64,000 nucleotides of DNA from Actinokineospora diospyrosa (GCF_024171925.1 NZ_JAMTCO010000008.1:186001-250000); one strand, 5' to 3'; shown: positions 17,139 to 26,192, counted from the stretch's first letter. Notes: generated by a model from the letters alone, not told the origin. Program-made: numbers and translations.

Positions 17139-17753
17139 TTGGGCAGGCTCGTGGTTACCACCTCGCTGTCACTAGACGGCGTCATGCAATCCCCCGGGAT
17201 CCCGGACGAGGACACCAGCGGCGGGTTCGCCCTGGGCGGCTGGCTCGTCCCGCACTTCGACGAGAGCCTCGCCGCGCTCGAACAGAGCGGCGCGCTGCTG
17301 ATCGGCCGCCGGACCTACGACATCTTCGCCGCCTACTGGCCGAAGGTCGACGACGACGACCCCATCGGCAAGATCATGAACAACACCCAGAAGTACGTCG
17401 TGTCCACCACCCTGCGCGACCCGGCCTGGCAGAACACCACCGTCCTGAGCGGTGACGTGGTCGCCGAGATCACCGACCTCAAGCGGCGCGAGGGCGAGAT
17501 CCACGTCCCCGGCAGCGGCAACCTGGTGCAGACCCTGCTGGCCAACGACCTGGTCGACGAGTTCCGGCTCACCCACTTCCCGGTCCTGCTCGGCAGCGGC
17601 AAGCGGCTCTTCGCCGACGGCACCAGCCCCGCGGGCCTCAAACTGACCAACACCATGATCACCAAGACCGGGGTCATCGCCGCCACCTACGTGCGCGACG
17701 GCGAGGTCAAACTCGGCTCCTTCGCCCTCGACCAAGAGCAGGCGGGCGACTAG
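17139..17753 (+). CDS. RibD C-terminal/DHFR-like reductase
   Basis: 204 residues, same family as the protein at 5016-5615. Seen: VVTTSLSLDGVMQSPG, the ALLIGRRTYDIFAAYWP segment, VPGSGNLVQTLL (nucleotide loop) and PVLLGSGKRLF. NAD(P)H-dependent reduction is expected from the fold; the substrate is unknown. The start is TTG, chosen because AGAAAGG lies 8 nt upstream and the beta1 strand begins right after. Convergent with the next gene across an 11-bp hairpin. Confidence 0.85.
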   Translation: MGRLVVTTSLSLDGVMQSPGIPDEDTSGGFALGGWLVPHFDESLAALEQSGALLIGRRTYDIFAAYWPKVDDDDPIGKIMNNTQKYVVSTTLRDPAWQNTTVLSGDVVAEITDLKRREGEIHVPGSGNLVQTLLANDLVDEFRLTHFPVLLGSGKRLFADGTSPAGLKLTNTMITKTGVIAATYVRDGEVKLGSFALDQEQAGD

Positions 17754-17768
17754 CGCCACGTGGGACAC

Positions 17769-17798
17769 GGCCGTGCGGGGAGCGACACCCGCACGGCC
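17769..17798. terminator. 11-bp bidirectional hairpin
   Basis: GGCCGTGCGGG and its complement around an 8-nt loop, between the convergent RibD-type and methyltransferase genes. Confidence 0.75.
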
Positions 17799-17803
17799 GG
17801 GGG

Positions 17804-19339
17804 TCAGTTCTCCCGCTGGGCGGTGATCACCACGAACGTGCCCGGCCGCCACTCGTGCCGCACCCGCAGACCCGCCGCGCTCAACCACGCCCGCAAGTCC
17901 GCGTAGTCGAACAACCGCAACCCGTCGGCGTGCTGCGGGAAGTGGTGGCGCCACACGAAATGCCGGTACACCGGGTCCGGGGCGTTGCGGAAGGTGAGCA
18001 ACGTGAACGTGCCGCCCGGCCGCAGGCACCGGCCCACCTCGGCGATCACCGCGGGCGCGTCGTCGGGGAAGGCCTGCAGCGCGTTCCAGCACAGCACCGC
18101 GCCCAGCGACCCGTCGGCGAAAGGCAGGGTCCGGCCGCTGGAGAGCACGGCCGGGATCTCCGGCAACCGCGCCCGCAACGTGGTCAGCATCGGCAACCCC
18201 AGGTCCAGGGCCACCACCCGCTGCGCGCCGACCGCGTTGGCCAACGCCGCGGTCCACCGCCCCGCCCCCGCGGCGAGGTCGAGCACCGGCCCGTCCACCG
18301 GCCGCACGTGCTCGGCGATGTAGGCGTCCTCGTCGGAGGGCAGCACCTGCGCGGCCCAGTTGGACCCGCACAACCGCAGGAAGTTCGGCCGGGCGTAGGC
18401 CTCGTAGAAGAACCCCATGCTCGGCATCTCGGCCAGCTTGAACAGGAAATCGGCGCCGCGGTCGTGGCCGTCGCCGATGGTCGTGGTGAAGTCGACGATG
18501 CCGCCATCGAGGGCGTAGGCGTTGGCGCACCCGCGACAGCGGGCCGCCGCGTCGCCGAACTCCAGGCCCTGCCCGCAACTCGGGCAGCGGAACGCCGCGC
18601 CGTGCCGGTCGAACCCGCCCGCGTCGGTCGGCAGCGGGCCCGGGTCGCGCGGCGGGACGGCGTCGACCAGCACCGGGGTGGGCGTGCCGTTGCGCACCGC
18701 CCAGTAGGCCTTGGCGCCCGCGTGCCCGAGCACGGTCTCGGTGTCGTTGTCCCAGTGCGCCCTGACCTGCTGCGGGGTGAGGCCGGTGATCCACCCCCGG
18801 TCGAAGTCGCGTTCGGTGTCGTCGAGCTCCCACGCGGCCGGGTACGGGAACGCGCGGCCCAGGTCCGGGCGCTCCGGGTCGAGCCGCTGCACGGCGCGCT
18901 CCAACCTGGACAGGTCGTCGTCGTCGACACCCACGTCGATGGCCACGTCCAGCACCTGGTCGCGGGCCTCGGGGAAGTGCCCGAGCAGGTACAGCAGGGC
19001 GAGGGAGAGCGGTTGGTCCTTCGTGGTCGCCCGCCACGCCGCCAGGTAGGTGTCGACCCCGGCGGCGACCGCGGCGGTCAGCTCGCCCGGCGATCTCGGG
19101 TACTCGGTGTCGACGAGCAGGCCGAGCACGACCGCGGCCCGACCCTGCCGATCCGGGTCGAGGTCGGCGAACAGGTCCACCAGCTCACCCGCGACGCCCA
19201 GCGCGGCACCGGTCGCCCGGCCCGCGTGCCACACCGCGTCGATCAGCGCTTGGTGGACGGTGTCGAGGTGCTCGCGCGGCGCCGAGGTGAACTCGGCGAC
19301 CACAGCGGTCGTGGTGGTGGGGCTCTCGGGCATGACCAT
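17804..19339 (-). CDS. Three-part methyltransferase with zinc ribbon
   Basis: 511 residues in three parts: an alpha-helical N-terminal region (about 1-220) that I do not recognise, a small zinc ribbon (CPSC then CRGC, near 250-275), and a C-terminal class I SAM methyltransferase (motif I VLDLAAGAGRW, VVALDLG, then CLRPGGTFTLLTF). The zinc ribbon plus methyltransferase layout recalls RlmA-type rRNA methyltransferases and some small-molecule enzymes. The helical extension makes it unusual, so the substrate is open. A close cluster-box match lies upstream, back to back with the box of the divergent binding-protein gene. Two ATGs six nt apart are both possible starts. Confidence 0.8.
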   Translation of the reverse strand: MVMPESPTTTTAVVAEFTSAPREHLDTVHQALIDAVWHAGRATGAALGVAGELVDLFADLDPDRQGRAAVVLGLLVDTEYPRSPGELTAAVAAGVDTYLAAWRATTKDQPLSLALLYLLGHFPEARDQVLDVAIDVGVDDDDLSRLERAVQRLDPERPDLGRAFPYPAAWELDDTERDFDRGWITGLTPQQVRAHWDNDTETVLGHAGAKAYWAVRNGTPTPVLVDAVPPRDPGPLPTDAGGFDRHGAAFRCPSCGQGLEFGDAAARCRGCANAYALDGGIVDFTTTIGDGHDRGADFLFKLAEMPSMGFFYEAYARPNFLRLCGSNWAAQVLPSDEDAYIAEHVRPVDGPVLDLAAGAGRWTAALANAVGAQRVVALDLGLPMLTTLRARLPEIPAVLSSGRTLPFADGSLGAVLCWNALQAFPDDAPAVIAEVGRCLRPGGTFTLLTFRNAPDPVYRHFVWRHHFPQHADGLRLFDYADLRAWLSAAGLRVRHEWRPGTFVVITAQREN

Positions 19340-19404
19340 GGGCGTGTCCCTCGGTGATCAGGCGGCGGATCCGGTCCCACTATCGGCGCCGCGGCGGCGG
19401 CCGC

Positions 19405-19420
19405 GCACCTTCGGCCATGC
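19405..19420 (-). promoter_or_regulatory. Cluster box copy upstream of zinc-ribbon methyltransferase
   Basis: GCATGGCCGAAGGTGC, 65 nt before the start. It matches the box upstream of the TetR gene in 14 of 16 positions. Confidence 0.55.
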
Positions 19421-19440
19421 GCTGTCGCCGGGCAACCACA

Positions 19441-19456
19441 GCAATCCCGGAGATGC
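19441..19456 (+). promoter_or_regulatory. Cluster box copy upstream of binding-protein gene
   Basis: GCAATCCCGGAGATGC, a full consensus match, 113 nt before the start of the solute-binding-like gene. Confidence 0.6.
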
Positions 19457-19569
19457 GCGCGCCGCGCCGCGCCGGGAAGCATCTGCTGCGGTTGCGCCCC
19501 CCGGCAGCCGTTCCGTTGCCGGCCCCGCGCGTGGCGGCCCCGATCGGGCAACAGCAGGCAGGAGATCGC

Positions 19570-20982
19570 ATGACGACGACCGTGCTGGACATCTGGGTGG
19601 CCGACCTGACCTTCCCCGGCTACATGGACTGGTGGCACCGGCAGGCCGCCGAGTTCGAGGCCGCCCACCCCGAGTACCGGGTGGACCTGCGCGCGCTGGG
19701 GTTCTTCACCGCGCCGCAGGAGATCTCGGCGGCCGTCGCCGAGGGCAAGGGCCCCGCCGTGGCCGAGTACTACTTCTACATGAGCCAGATCGCCAGGGAC
19801 ACCACCGATCCCGACGGTCGGCCGCGCTACACCTCGGTGCGCCGCGCCATCGGCGACCGCACCGAGATCCTCGGTGAGCCGGTCGTGGTCGACGACATCA
19901 TCCCGGCGATGCGCGACTACTACACCGTCGACGGGGACCTGTGGTCGATGCCGTCGGTGGGCACCACCAGCGTGCTCTACGCCAACACCGACCACCTGGC
20001 CGCCGCCGGGCTCAGCGAGCTGCCCACCACCTGGGCCGGGGTCGAGGCCGCCTGCGCCGCGCTCGCCGAGGTCAAGGCGGGCCCCACGATCGGCTGGGCC
20101 AACCACGGCATGTTCTTCCAGCAGGCACTGGCCTCGCAGGGCGGTCTGTTGGCCGACAACGACAACGGCCGGGCCGGGCGCGCGGGCACCGTCGACCTCG
20201 CCTCACCGCAGATGCTCGCCTGGGTCCGCTGGTGGCGCGACCTGCACACCGCTGGGCACTACGAGCACACCGGCACGATCCCGGACTGGCAGGGCACGTT
20301 CCAGTCCTTCGCCGAGCAGCGCGTCGGTCTGCGGATCAGCTCCTCCAACGACGTCAACTACATGGTCTCGGCGGCCGCGGGCGCCGGTTTCGGGCTGCAG
20401 GTGGGGGCGTGGCCGTACAACAGCGCGGTTCCGTATGCGGGCAACGCGATCGCGGGCAGTTCGCTGTGGCTGGCCGACGGGCTCGACGAGGCCACTCGCG
20501 ACGGGGCGTTGGCGTTCCTGCAGTTCACCCACAGCCCGCGCAAGGCCGCCGACCGGCACAAGGAGAACAGCTTCCTGCCGTTGACCCACGCCGCCTACGA
20601 CTTGCTCGAGGAGGAGGGCTGGTTCGCCGCGCACCCCTACCACCGGGTGCCCAGCGACCAACTCGCCGTCTACCCCGACCGGCCCGCGGGTCCGGGCGCC
20701 GCGCAGTGGCCGCCGTCGCGGGGCGCGCTGTTCGGGGAGTTCGCCCGCGCGCAGGACATCATGACCCACGCGATGGGCGACGTCCTCACCCGCGGCGACG
20801 ACCCGCTCGAGCGGTTCACCCGAGCCACCGCCGAAGCGCAGGCGCTACTCGAGGCCTACAACGCCACCTGCCACTCGCCGGTGCCCGGCAGCGCCCCGGA
20901 AACCCTGCGGGTGGAGTACTTCACCGACGCGCTCAGCTACTCCGGCGCCGACCTGGACGAGGTCGTGCGGTCCCAGCGCTGA
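19570..20982 (+). CDS. Solute-binding-protein homologue without signal peptide
   Basis: 470 residues resembling family-1 extracellular solute-binding proteins (UgpB/MalE type): LDIWVADLTFPGYMDWW at the N-terminus, EFEAAHPEYRVDL, LWSMPSVGTTSVLYANTDHL, then a C-terminal lobe with FLQFTHSPRKAADRHKENSFLPL. These normally deliver sugars to ABC importers. Here the protein starts directly with the first beta strand: no signal peptide, no lipobox, and upstream in-frame sequence is only Arg/Pro-rich. No ABC permease lies nearby. GGAG five nt before ATG fixes the start. It should be cytoplasmic; a role in binding or sequestering an intermediate or product is inference. Confidence 0.8.
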   Translation: MTTTVLDIWVADLTFPGYMDWWHRQAAEFEAAHPEYRVDLRALGFFTAPQEISAAVAEGKGPAVAEYYFYMSQIARDTTDPDGRPRYTSVRRAIGDRTEILGEPVVVDDIIPAMRDYYTVDGDLWSMPSVGTTSVLYANTDHLAAAGLSELPTTWAGVEAACAALAEVKAGPTIGWANHGMFFQQALASQGGLLADNDNGRAGRAGTVDLASPQMLAWVRWWRDLHTAGHYEHTGTIPDWQGTFQSFAEQRVGLRISSSNDVNYMVSAAAGAGFGLQVGAWPYNSAVPYAGNAIAGSSLWLADGLDEATRDGALAFLQFTHSPRKAADRHKENSFLPLTHAAYDLLEEEGWFAAHPYHRVPSDQLAVYPDRPAGPGAAQWPPSRGALFGEFARAQDIMTHAMGDVLTRGDDPLERFTRATAEAQALLEAYNATCHSPVPGSAPETLRVEYFTDALSYSGADLDEVVRSQR

Positions 20983-21009
20983 CCCACCCCGAGGACAGGA
21001 GAGATCGCC

Positions 21010-22641
21010 ATGCGACCCACGTTGATCGCCCGCGCCTTGGTGGCGGTGGCCGCCCTCGGGCTCGGCCTCGCCCAACCCGCCGCCGCCGAGCCCCACGGAT
21101 CCGGTGACCCGGCCCTGGTCCGCACCGACAAGGGCGCGGTGCGCGGCACCGTCACCCAGGACTACCGCGAGTTCCAAGGGATCCCGTACGCCGCGCCCCC
21201 GGTCGGGCCCCTGCGCTGGGCGTCGCCGCGGCCCACCCAGCCCTGGCGCGACACCCGCGCGGCGACCCGACCGGGCAACGGCTGCGCCCAGATCGAGTTA
21301 CACCCGTACCTGCACAGCGAGAGCGAGGACTGCCTCTACCTCAACGTGACCACACCGCGGCGCGCCGAGCACCGGCGGCTGCCGGTGCTCGTGTTCTTCC
21401 ACGGCGGCGGGTTCAGCGCCGGGTCCAGCCATGAGACCCTGCCCACGGAGTTGGCCGCGCGCGGCGACGTGGTCGCGGTGACGGTCAACTACCGCTTGGG
21501 CGCGTTGGGGTTCCTGGCGCACCCGGCCCTCGACGGCGGCGAGGCCCGGCAGCGCTCGGGCAACTTCGGCCTGGAGGACCAGCAGGAGGCGCTGCGCTGG
21601 GTGCGACGCAACGCCGCCGCGTTCGGCGGTGACCCCGGCAACGTGACCATCTCCGGGCAGTGGTCGGGCGGCAAGGCCGTCTGCGTGCAGATGACCTCAC
21701 CGTCGGCGGCCGGGCTGTTCCACAAGGTCATCACGATGAGCAACCCGTGCACGCTGCACACCGTCCCCCGCGGCGACGGGTCACCGGACCCCGAACCGTT
21801 GGGGCTGCCCCGATCCCGCGCCGCCGCCGAGCGCCACGGCCTGGCGCTGGCCGCCGACGTCGGGTGCGCCGACCCGGCCACCGCGGCCGCCTGCCTGCGC
21901 GCGGTCCCCGCGATGGACCTGCTGAAGAAGGCCCCGTTCCTGACCTTCACCCCGGTCTACGGCGGGGGCGGCGTGCTCCCGGTCGACCCGCTGACCGCGT
22001 TCGAGACCGGCCGCTTCCACAAGGTTCCGGTCCTGCTGGGCACCAACCGCGACGCCTACCGCACCTCCGACGCGTACCTGGAGCTGTGGGGCTACCCGAA
22101 GCTGACGCCCGAGGGTTACGTCCTGCGGGTCCGCAACTTCGTCGGCGCCGCGAACGCCGAGCGGGTGCTGGCCCGATACCCGTTGCGCGACTACCAGAAC
22201 ATCCCGAGCCTGGCGTGGTCGGCGCTGGCCACCGACGCGCTGCTGTCGCGCCCGCAAAGCGACACCGCCGCCCTGTTCGCCCGGCACGTGCCCACCTACG
22301 CCTACGAGTTCGCCGACCGCGACGCCCCCTGGTACGGCGACCTCGCGCTGCCCTCGTTCCCGACCGGCGCCTACCAGGACGCCGAACTGCAGTACCTGTT
22401 CACCACCGTCTACTTCGCGGGCCGCGCCTTCACCCCCGCGCAGCGGGCGCTGTCGAACACGATGATCGACTACGTCAGCCGCTTCGCCCACCGCGGCGAC
22501 CCCAACGGCCGCGGCCTGCCGCACTGGCCCAGCGCCAACCGCGACGCCGCGCTGGCCCAGGTGCTCGAACCGGGCGCGGTGCGCCCCGGGAACTTCCGCG
22601 TCGGGCACAGCTACGACTTCTGGCGCTCCATCGACTACTGA
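21010..22641 (+). CDS. Secreted carboxylesterase homologue with a lost catalytic triad
   Basis: 543 residues of the type-B carboxylesterase/cholinesterase family with a clear signal peptide (MRPTLIARALVAVAALGL to AAA). Fold landmarks are intact: EDCLYLNV, oxyanion HGGG (131-134), VTVNYRLGALGFL, GNFGLEDQQEALRWV. The nucleophile elbow, normally GESAGG, reads GQWSGG (216-221), so Trp218 stands where the Ser should be. The acid position of GxNxDEG is Ala349, and the His of GAxHGxEL is Gln456. All three triad residues are changed while the frame is intact, which suggests a selected non-catalytic binding or scaffold protein. It follows the binding-protein gene by 27 nt, so the two form an operon. 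Confidence 0.9.
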   Translation: MRPTLIARALVAVAALGLGLAQPAAAEPHGSGDPALVRTDKGAVRGTVTQDYREFQGIPYAAPPVGPLRWASPRPTQPWRDTRAATRPGNGCAQIELHPYLHSESEDCLYLNVTTPRRAEHRRLPVLVFFHGGGFSAGSSHETLPTELAARGDVVAVTVNYRLGALGFLAHPALDGGEARQRSGNFGLEDQQEALRWVRRNAAAFGGDPGNVTISGQWSGGKAVCVQMTSPSAAGLFHKVITMSNPCTLHTVPRGDGSPDPEPLGLPRSRAAAERHGLALAADVGCADPATAAACLRAVPAMDLLKKAPFLTFTPVYGGGGVLPVDPLTAFETGRFHKVPVLLGTNRDAYRTSDAYLELWGYPKLTPEGYVLRVRNFVGAANAERVLARYPLRDYQNIPSLAWSALATDALLSRPQSDTAALFARHVPTYAYEFADRDAPWYGDLALPSFPTGAYQDAELQYLFTTVYFAGRAFTPAQRALSNTMIDYVSRFAHRGDPNGRGLPHWPSANRDAALAQVLEPGAVRPGNFRVGHSYDFWRSIDY

Positions 22642-22698
22642 ACCGCGCCGACCCGATCGACCGCCGACAGGATCGCCCGCTGAGCGGCCCGATCCCGC

Positions 22699-22714
22699 GC
22701 ATTCCCGGAGATGC
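22699..22714 (+). promoter_or_regulatory. Cluster box copy upstream of aminotransferase-GMC operon
   Basis: GCATTCCCGGAGATGC, a full consensus match, 134 nt before the aminotransferase start. Confidence 0.6.
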
Positions 22715-22848
22715 GGCCGGTGCCGCGGCGCGGCGATTCTCGACGGTGCGGGCCGCGCGCCGCACACGAACCGGCCACACGAGCTGGCCACACGAACTCG
22801 CGCAAGACCTGACAGGACCCGAAAGCCGACGGAGGGCAGGGTGGGAAC

Positions 22849-24222
22849 GTGACCACGACTGGGATCGACAGCACGGCGGTGTCCGTGGCGGAATGGGAGG
22901 ACCTCGACCGGCGGCACGTCATCCACCCCCACCAGAGCGGCGCCAGCCCGCAGCGCACCGTCGTCGTGCGCGGCTCGGGCAGCACCGTGTGGGACGCGGG
23001 CGGCACCGAGCTGCTCGACGTCTCCGGGGGCGGCAACTGGGCCTGCCAGGTCGGGCACGGCCGCGAGGAACTGGTCACCGCACTGAGCGAGCAGGCGGGC
23101 CAACTGGCCTACTTCTCCGGGTTCTTCGGGTTCACCAACGACAAGGCCGTCCGGCTCGCGGTGCGGCTGAGCGAGCTCGCCCCCGAGGGCCTGTCCCGGG
23201 TGTTCTTCACCTGCGGCGGCTCCGAGGGCGTCGAGACCGCCATCAAGGTCGCCCGGCTCTACCACCACCACCGCGGCGACACCGACCGCACCTGGATCAT
23301 CTCCCGGCAACTGGCCTACCACGGCGCCACCTACGGCAGCGGCACCGCGACCGGGTTCGCGCCCATGCACCAGGGCATCGGCCCGAACCTGCCGCACGTG
23401 GAGAAGGTGTCCGCGCCCTACCCCTACCGCGCCGAGGACCTCTACGGCGGGCAGGACACCACCGAGTTCCTGCTCGCCGAACTCGCCGAGACCATCGAGC
23501 GCCTCGGCGCCGACAACATCGCCGCGATGATCGGCGAACCCGTGATGGGCGGCGGCGGCATCCTCACCCCGCCACCGGACTACTGGCCCCGCGTGCGCGA
23601 ACTGCTCAGCGCGCACGGCATCCTGCTCATCGCCGACGAGGTCGTCACCGCGTTCGGCCGCACCGGCACCTGGTTCGACTCCGCCGCCCGGGGCATGCGC
23701 CCGGACCTGATCGTCACCGCCAAGGGCCTCACCAGCGGCTACGCCCCGCTCGGCGCGGTGCTGATCCGCGAGGACATCGCCGAGACCGTCGCGGGCGAGG
23801 GCGCCTACTTCTTCCACGGCCACACCTACTCCGCGCACCCGACCGCGTGCGCGGTCGCCCTGGCCAACCTGGACGTGATCGAACGCGACGGCCTGCTCGA
23901 GCGGGCCAAGGAGATCGGCGAGTGGTTCGCCGAACTGCTCGCCCCGCTCGCCGAGCTGCCGGTGGTCGGCGACATCCGCATCGAGGGCGCCACCGCGGGC
24001 ATCGAACTGGTCGCCGACCGGGCCACCCGCGAACCGATCATGGCCGGGAACGTCACCACCGAACTGCGCGAGGCGCACGGGGTCATCCTGCGCGACTACG
24101 GCCCGACCCTCGTGCTGTCGCCGCCGCTGGTGCTGCGCCGCGACGAGGCCGAACGCGCCGCGCTGGCCCTCGCCGAGGTCCTCGGGCGCCTGGGCACCGA
24201 CGGACAGGTGGCCGGGGCGTGA
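22849..24222 (+). CDS. Class III PLP-dependent aminotransferase
   Basis: 457 residues of the omega/class III aminotransferase fold. Seen: VSGGGNWACQVGHG, FFTCGGSEGVETAIK, AYHGATYGS, the IADEVVTAFGRTG segment (Asp contacts the PLP nitrogen) and VTAKGLTSGYAPLG, whose Lys carries the PLP. It moves an amino group between an aldehyde or ketone and an amino acid; family members often act on omega-amino groups or amino sugars and polyketides. The GTG start follows GGTGGGAAC. Its stop overlaps the GMC oxidoreductase start (GTGA), suggesting that an alcohol oxidised by the GMC enzyme could be the carbonyl aminated here. Confidence 0.9.
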   Translation: MTTTGIDSTAVSVAEWEDLDRRHVIHPHQSGASPQRTVVVRGSGSTVWDAGGTELLDVSGGGNWACQVGHGREELVTALSEQAGQLAYFSGFFGFTNDKAVRLAVRLSELAPEGLSRVFFTCGGSEGVETAIKVARLYHHHRGDTDRTWIISRQLAYHGATYGSGTATGFAPMHQGIGPNLPHVEKVSAPYPYRAEDLYGGQDTTEFLLAELAETIERLGADNIAAMIGEPVMGGGGILTPPPDYWPRVRELLSAHGILLIADEVVTAFGRTGTWFDSAARGMRPDLIVTAKGLTSGYAPLGAVLIREDIAETVAGEGAYFFHGHTYSAHPTACAVALANLDVIERDGLLERAKEIGEWFAELLAPLAELPVVGDIRIEGATAGIELVADRATREPIMAGNVTTELREAHGVILRDYGPTLVLSPPLVLRRDEAERAALALAEVLGRLGTDGQVAGA

Positions 24223-25769
24223 GCGCGCGGGTGACCGACTACCTGGTGATCGGCGCCGGGTCCGCGGGCTGCGTCCTGGCGGGCAGGCTCTCGCAGGACC
24301 CCGACGTGCGGGTGCACCTCATCGAGGCCGGACCGGCCGACACCAGCGAGAACATCCACGTGCCGCTGGGCGCTGGCGCGCTGTTCCGGTCCAAACTGGA
24401 CTGGGACTACGACACCCACGACGAGCCGTTCCTCAACGGCCGCAGGCTCTACCTGCCCCGCGGCCGGGTGCTGGGCGGCACCAGCTCGATGAACGGCATG
24501 GTCTACATGCGCGGCAACCCCGCAGACTACGACGACTGGGGCCTGCCCGGGTGGACGTTCGCCGACCTGCTGCCCTACTTCAAGAAGTCCGAGGACAACG
24601 AACGCGGCGCCTCGGACTACCACGGCGTCGGCGGCCCCCTCGCGGTGTCGGAGGGCCGCTCGAACAACCCGATGTCGACCGCGTTCGTCGAGGCCGCCGT
24701 GGAGGCGGGGTATGCGGCGAACGAGGACTTCAACGGTCCCGACCAGCACGGCTTCGGGCGCTACCAGCTGACCCAGCGTGACGGCAGGCGCTGCAGCAGC
24801 GCCACCGCCTACCTGCGCCCGGCACTGGGGCGACCGAACCTGACCGTTGAGACCAACGTGCAGGTCCACCGGATCCTGGTCGAGAACGGGCGCGCGGTCG
24901 GTGTCGTGGGCGCCCGGCTCGACGAGGAGATCGAGATCCGGGCCGAGCGCGAGGTCATCCTGTGCGCGGGCGCCTACAACTCCCCACAACTGCTGCTGCT
25001 CTCCGGCATCGGCCCGGCGGACGAGTTGGCGGCACTGGGCATCCCCGTCGTGGTGGACCAGCCCGGTGTCGGCCGCGGCCTGCAGGACCACCCCTCGGCG
25101 AACCTGGTGTTCCCGCACTCGCACCCGATCAGCCTGCTCATCGCCGGAGACCCGGAGTACCAGCGCGAGTACGCCGAACACGGCACCGGGCCGCTGTCGT
25201 CCAACGTCCCGGAAGCGGGCGGCTTCGTGACCACCGACGGCGGCTCCGGCGGCCCGGACGTGCAGTTCCACGCCTCACCACTGATGCTGCTGGCCGTCGG
25301 TTTGGAAGCGCCCACCGACCACGCCATCTCCTTCGGCCCGTGCGTGCTCACCACCCGCAGCCGCGGCAGCGTCACCCTCGCCTCAGCCGACCCCACCGTG
25401 AAACCCCGGATCCGCCACAACTACTACCAAGAGGACGCCGACCTGCGCACGATGGTGGCCGGGCTGCGAGTCGGCCTGGAGATCGCCAAACAGAAGGCCC
25501 TGTCGCCCTACACCGGCAAACTCCACCAGCCCCCGGAGTCCGAGTCCGACGCCGACCTGCGCGACTACGCCCGCCGCAACACCCAAACCCTGTTCCACCC
25601 GGCGGGCACCTGCGCCATGGGCACCGTCCTCGACGCCGACCTCCGAGTCCGCGGCGTCGACGGGCTACGCGTGGTGGACGCCTCCGCGATGCCGACCCTG
25701 GTGCGGGGCAACACCAACGCCCCCATCATCGCCATGGCGGAGAAGGCCGCCGACTTGATCGCGACCTAG
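24219..25769 (+). CDS. GMC-family FAD oxidoreductase (choline dehydrogenase-like)
   Basis: 516 residues. The N-terminal FAD site YLVIGAGSAGCVLAGRL with EAG after beta2, the GMC signature PRGRVLGGTSSMNGMVYMRG, the second signature GAYNSPQLLLLSGIGP, and the C-terminal catalytic His in HPAGTCAMG with the NTNAP segment are all present. It oxidises a primary alcohol to an aldehyde. It is translationally coupled to the aminotransferase and followed by a perfect 23-bp terminator, so the two form a closed module: oxidise, then transaminate. Confidence 0.9.
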   Translation: MSARVTDYLVIGAGSAGCVLAGRLSQDPDVRVHLIEAGPADTSENIHVPLGAGALFRSKLDWDYDTHDEPFLNGRRLYLPRGRVLGGTSSMNGMVYMRGNPADYDDWGLPGWTFADLLPYFKKSEDNERGASDYHGVGGPLAVSEGRSNNPMSTAFVEAAVEAGYAANEDFNGPDQHGFGRYQLTQRDGRRCSSATAYLRPALGRPNLTVETNVQVHRILVENGRAVGVVGARLDEEIEIRAEREVILCAGAYNSPQLLLLSGIGPADELAALGIPVVVDQPGVGRGLQDHPSANLVFPHSHPISLLIAGDPEYQREYAEHGTGPLSSNVPEAGGFVTTDGGSGGPDVQFHASPLMLLAVGLEAPTDHAISFGPCVLTTRSRGSVTLASADPTVKPRIRHNYYQEDADLRTMVAGLRVGLEIAKQKALSPYTGKLHQPPESESDADLRDYARRNTQTLFHPAGTCAMGTVLDADLRVRGVDGLRVVDASAMPTLVRGNTNAPIIAMAEKAADLIAT

Positions 25770-25776
25770 CAACTCC

Positions 25777-25823
25777 GAACGGTGAAGTCCCCGGCCCGCC
25801 GCGGGCCGGGGACTTCACCGTTC
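25777..25823. terminator. Perfect 23-bp bidirectional terminator
   Basis: The 23 bases at 25777-25799 are exactly complementary to 25801-25823, with one base between. It separates the convergent GMC and PPC-domain genes and marks the edge of the lower-GC patch. Confidence 0.92.
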
Positions 25824-25847
25824 GAGGCTGTGCAGGGCTTCCACACC

Positions 25848-26189
25848 TCAAACTGGCCCGTCGATACTGATCAGGTAGGCGCGCGCGAACCAGGTCCCCA
25901 CCTGCGCGGCGTGGACGTGCCCGGCCACAGCACGGTCGCCCTGAACAGCCATGGTGGCGTGAACGTGGACGACGCCGTCCCTGATCTCCCCGGAACCATG
26001 CATCTCGGCGGGCAGGCTGTACGACGAAACGATGTCTTTGCGCGCATCATCGACCGGCATCGTTGACACGGTGAATGAATCCACGCCACCAATGAGACTC
26101 ACAATCGCAGCGTTAACGATGCCACGCTCTCCTGCTTGCCTCGTGAGAGATTCCATCAATTCGTCGTTGGTCACATCGAGAACGATCAC
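25848..26189 (-). CDS. PPC/DUF296-domain protein
   Basis: 113 residues forming one PPC (plant and prokaryote conserved, DUF296) domain. Seen: SLIGGVDSFTVSTMP near the middle and the conserved SGEIRDGVVHVHATMAV with a later GHVHA, the His residues that bind metal in bacterial homologues. Function of bacterial PPC proteins is unknown; a YdjM/trimeric DNA- or metal-binding role has been discussed for the family. The GTG start is 3 nt after the stop of the XRE regulator, so they form an operon. Its DNA is less GC-rich than the surroundings. Confidence 0.8.
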   Translation of the reverse strand: MIVLDVTNDELMESLTRQAGERGIVNAAIVSLIGGVDSFTVSTMPVDDARKDIVSSYSLPAEMHGSGEIRDGVVHVHATMAVQGDRAVAGHVHAAQVGTWFARAYLISIDGPV

Positions 26190-26192
26190 GCT

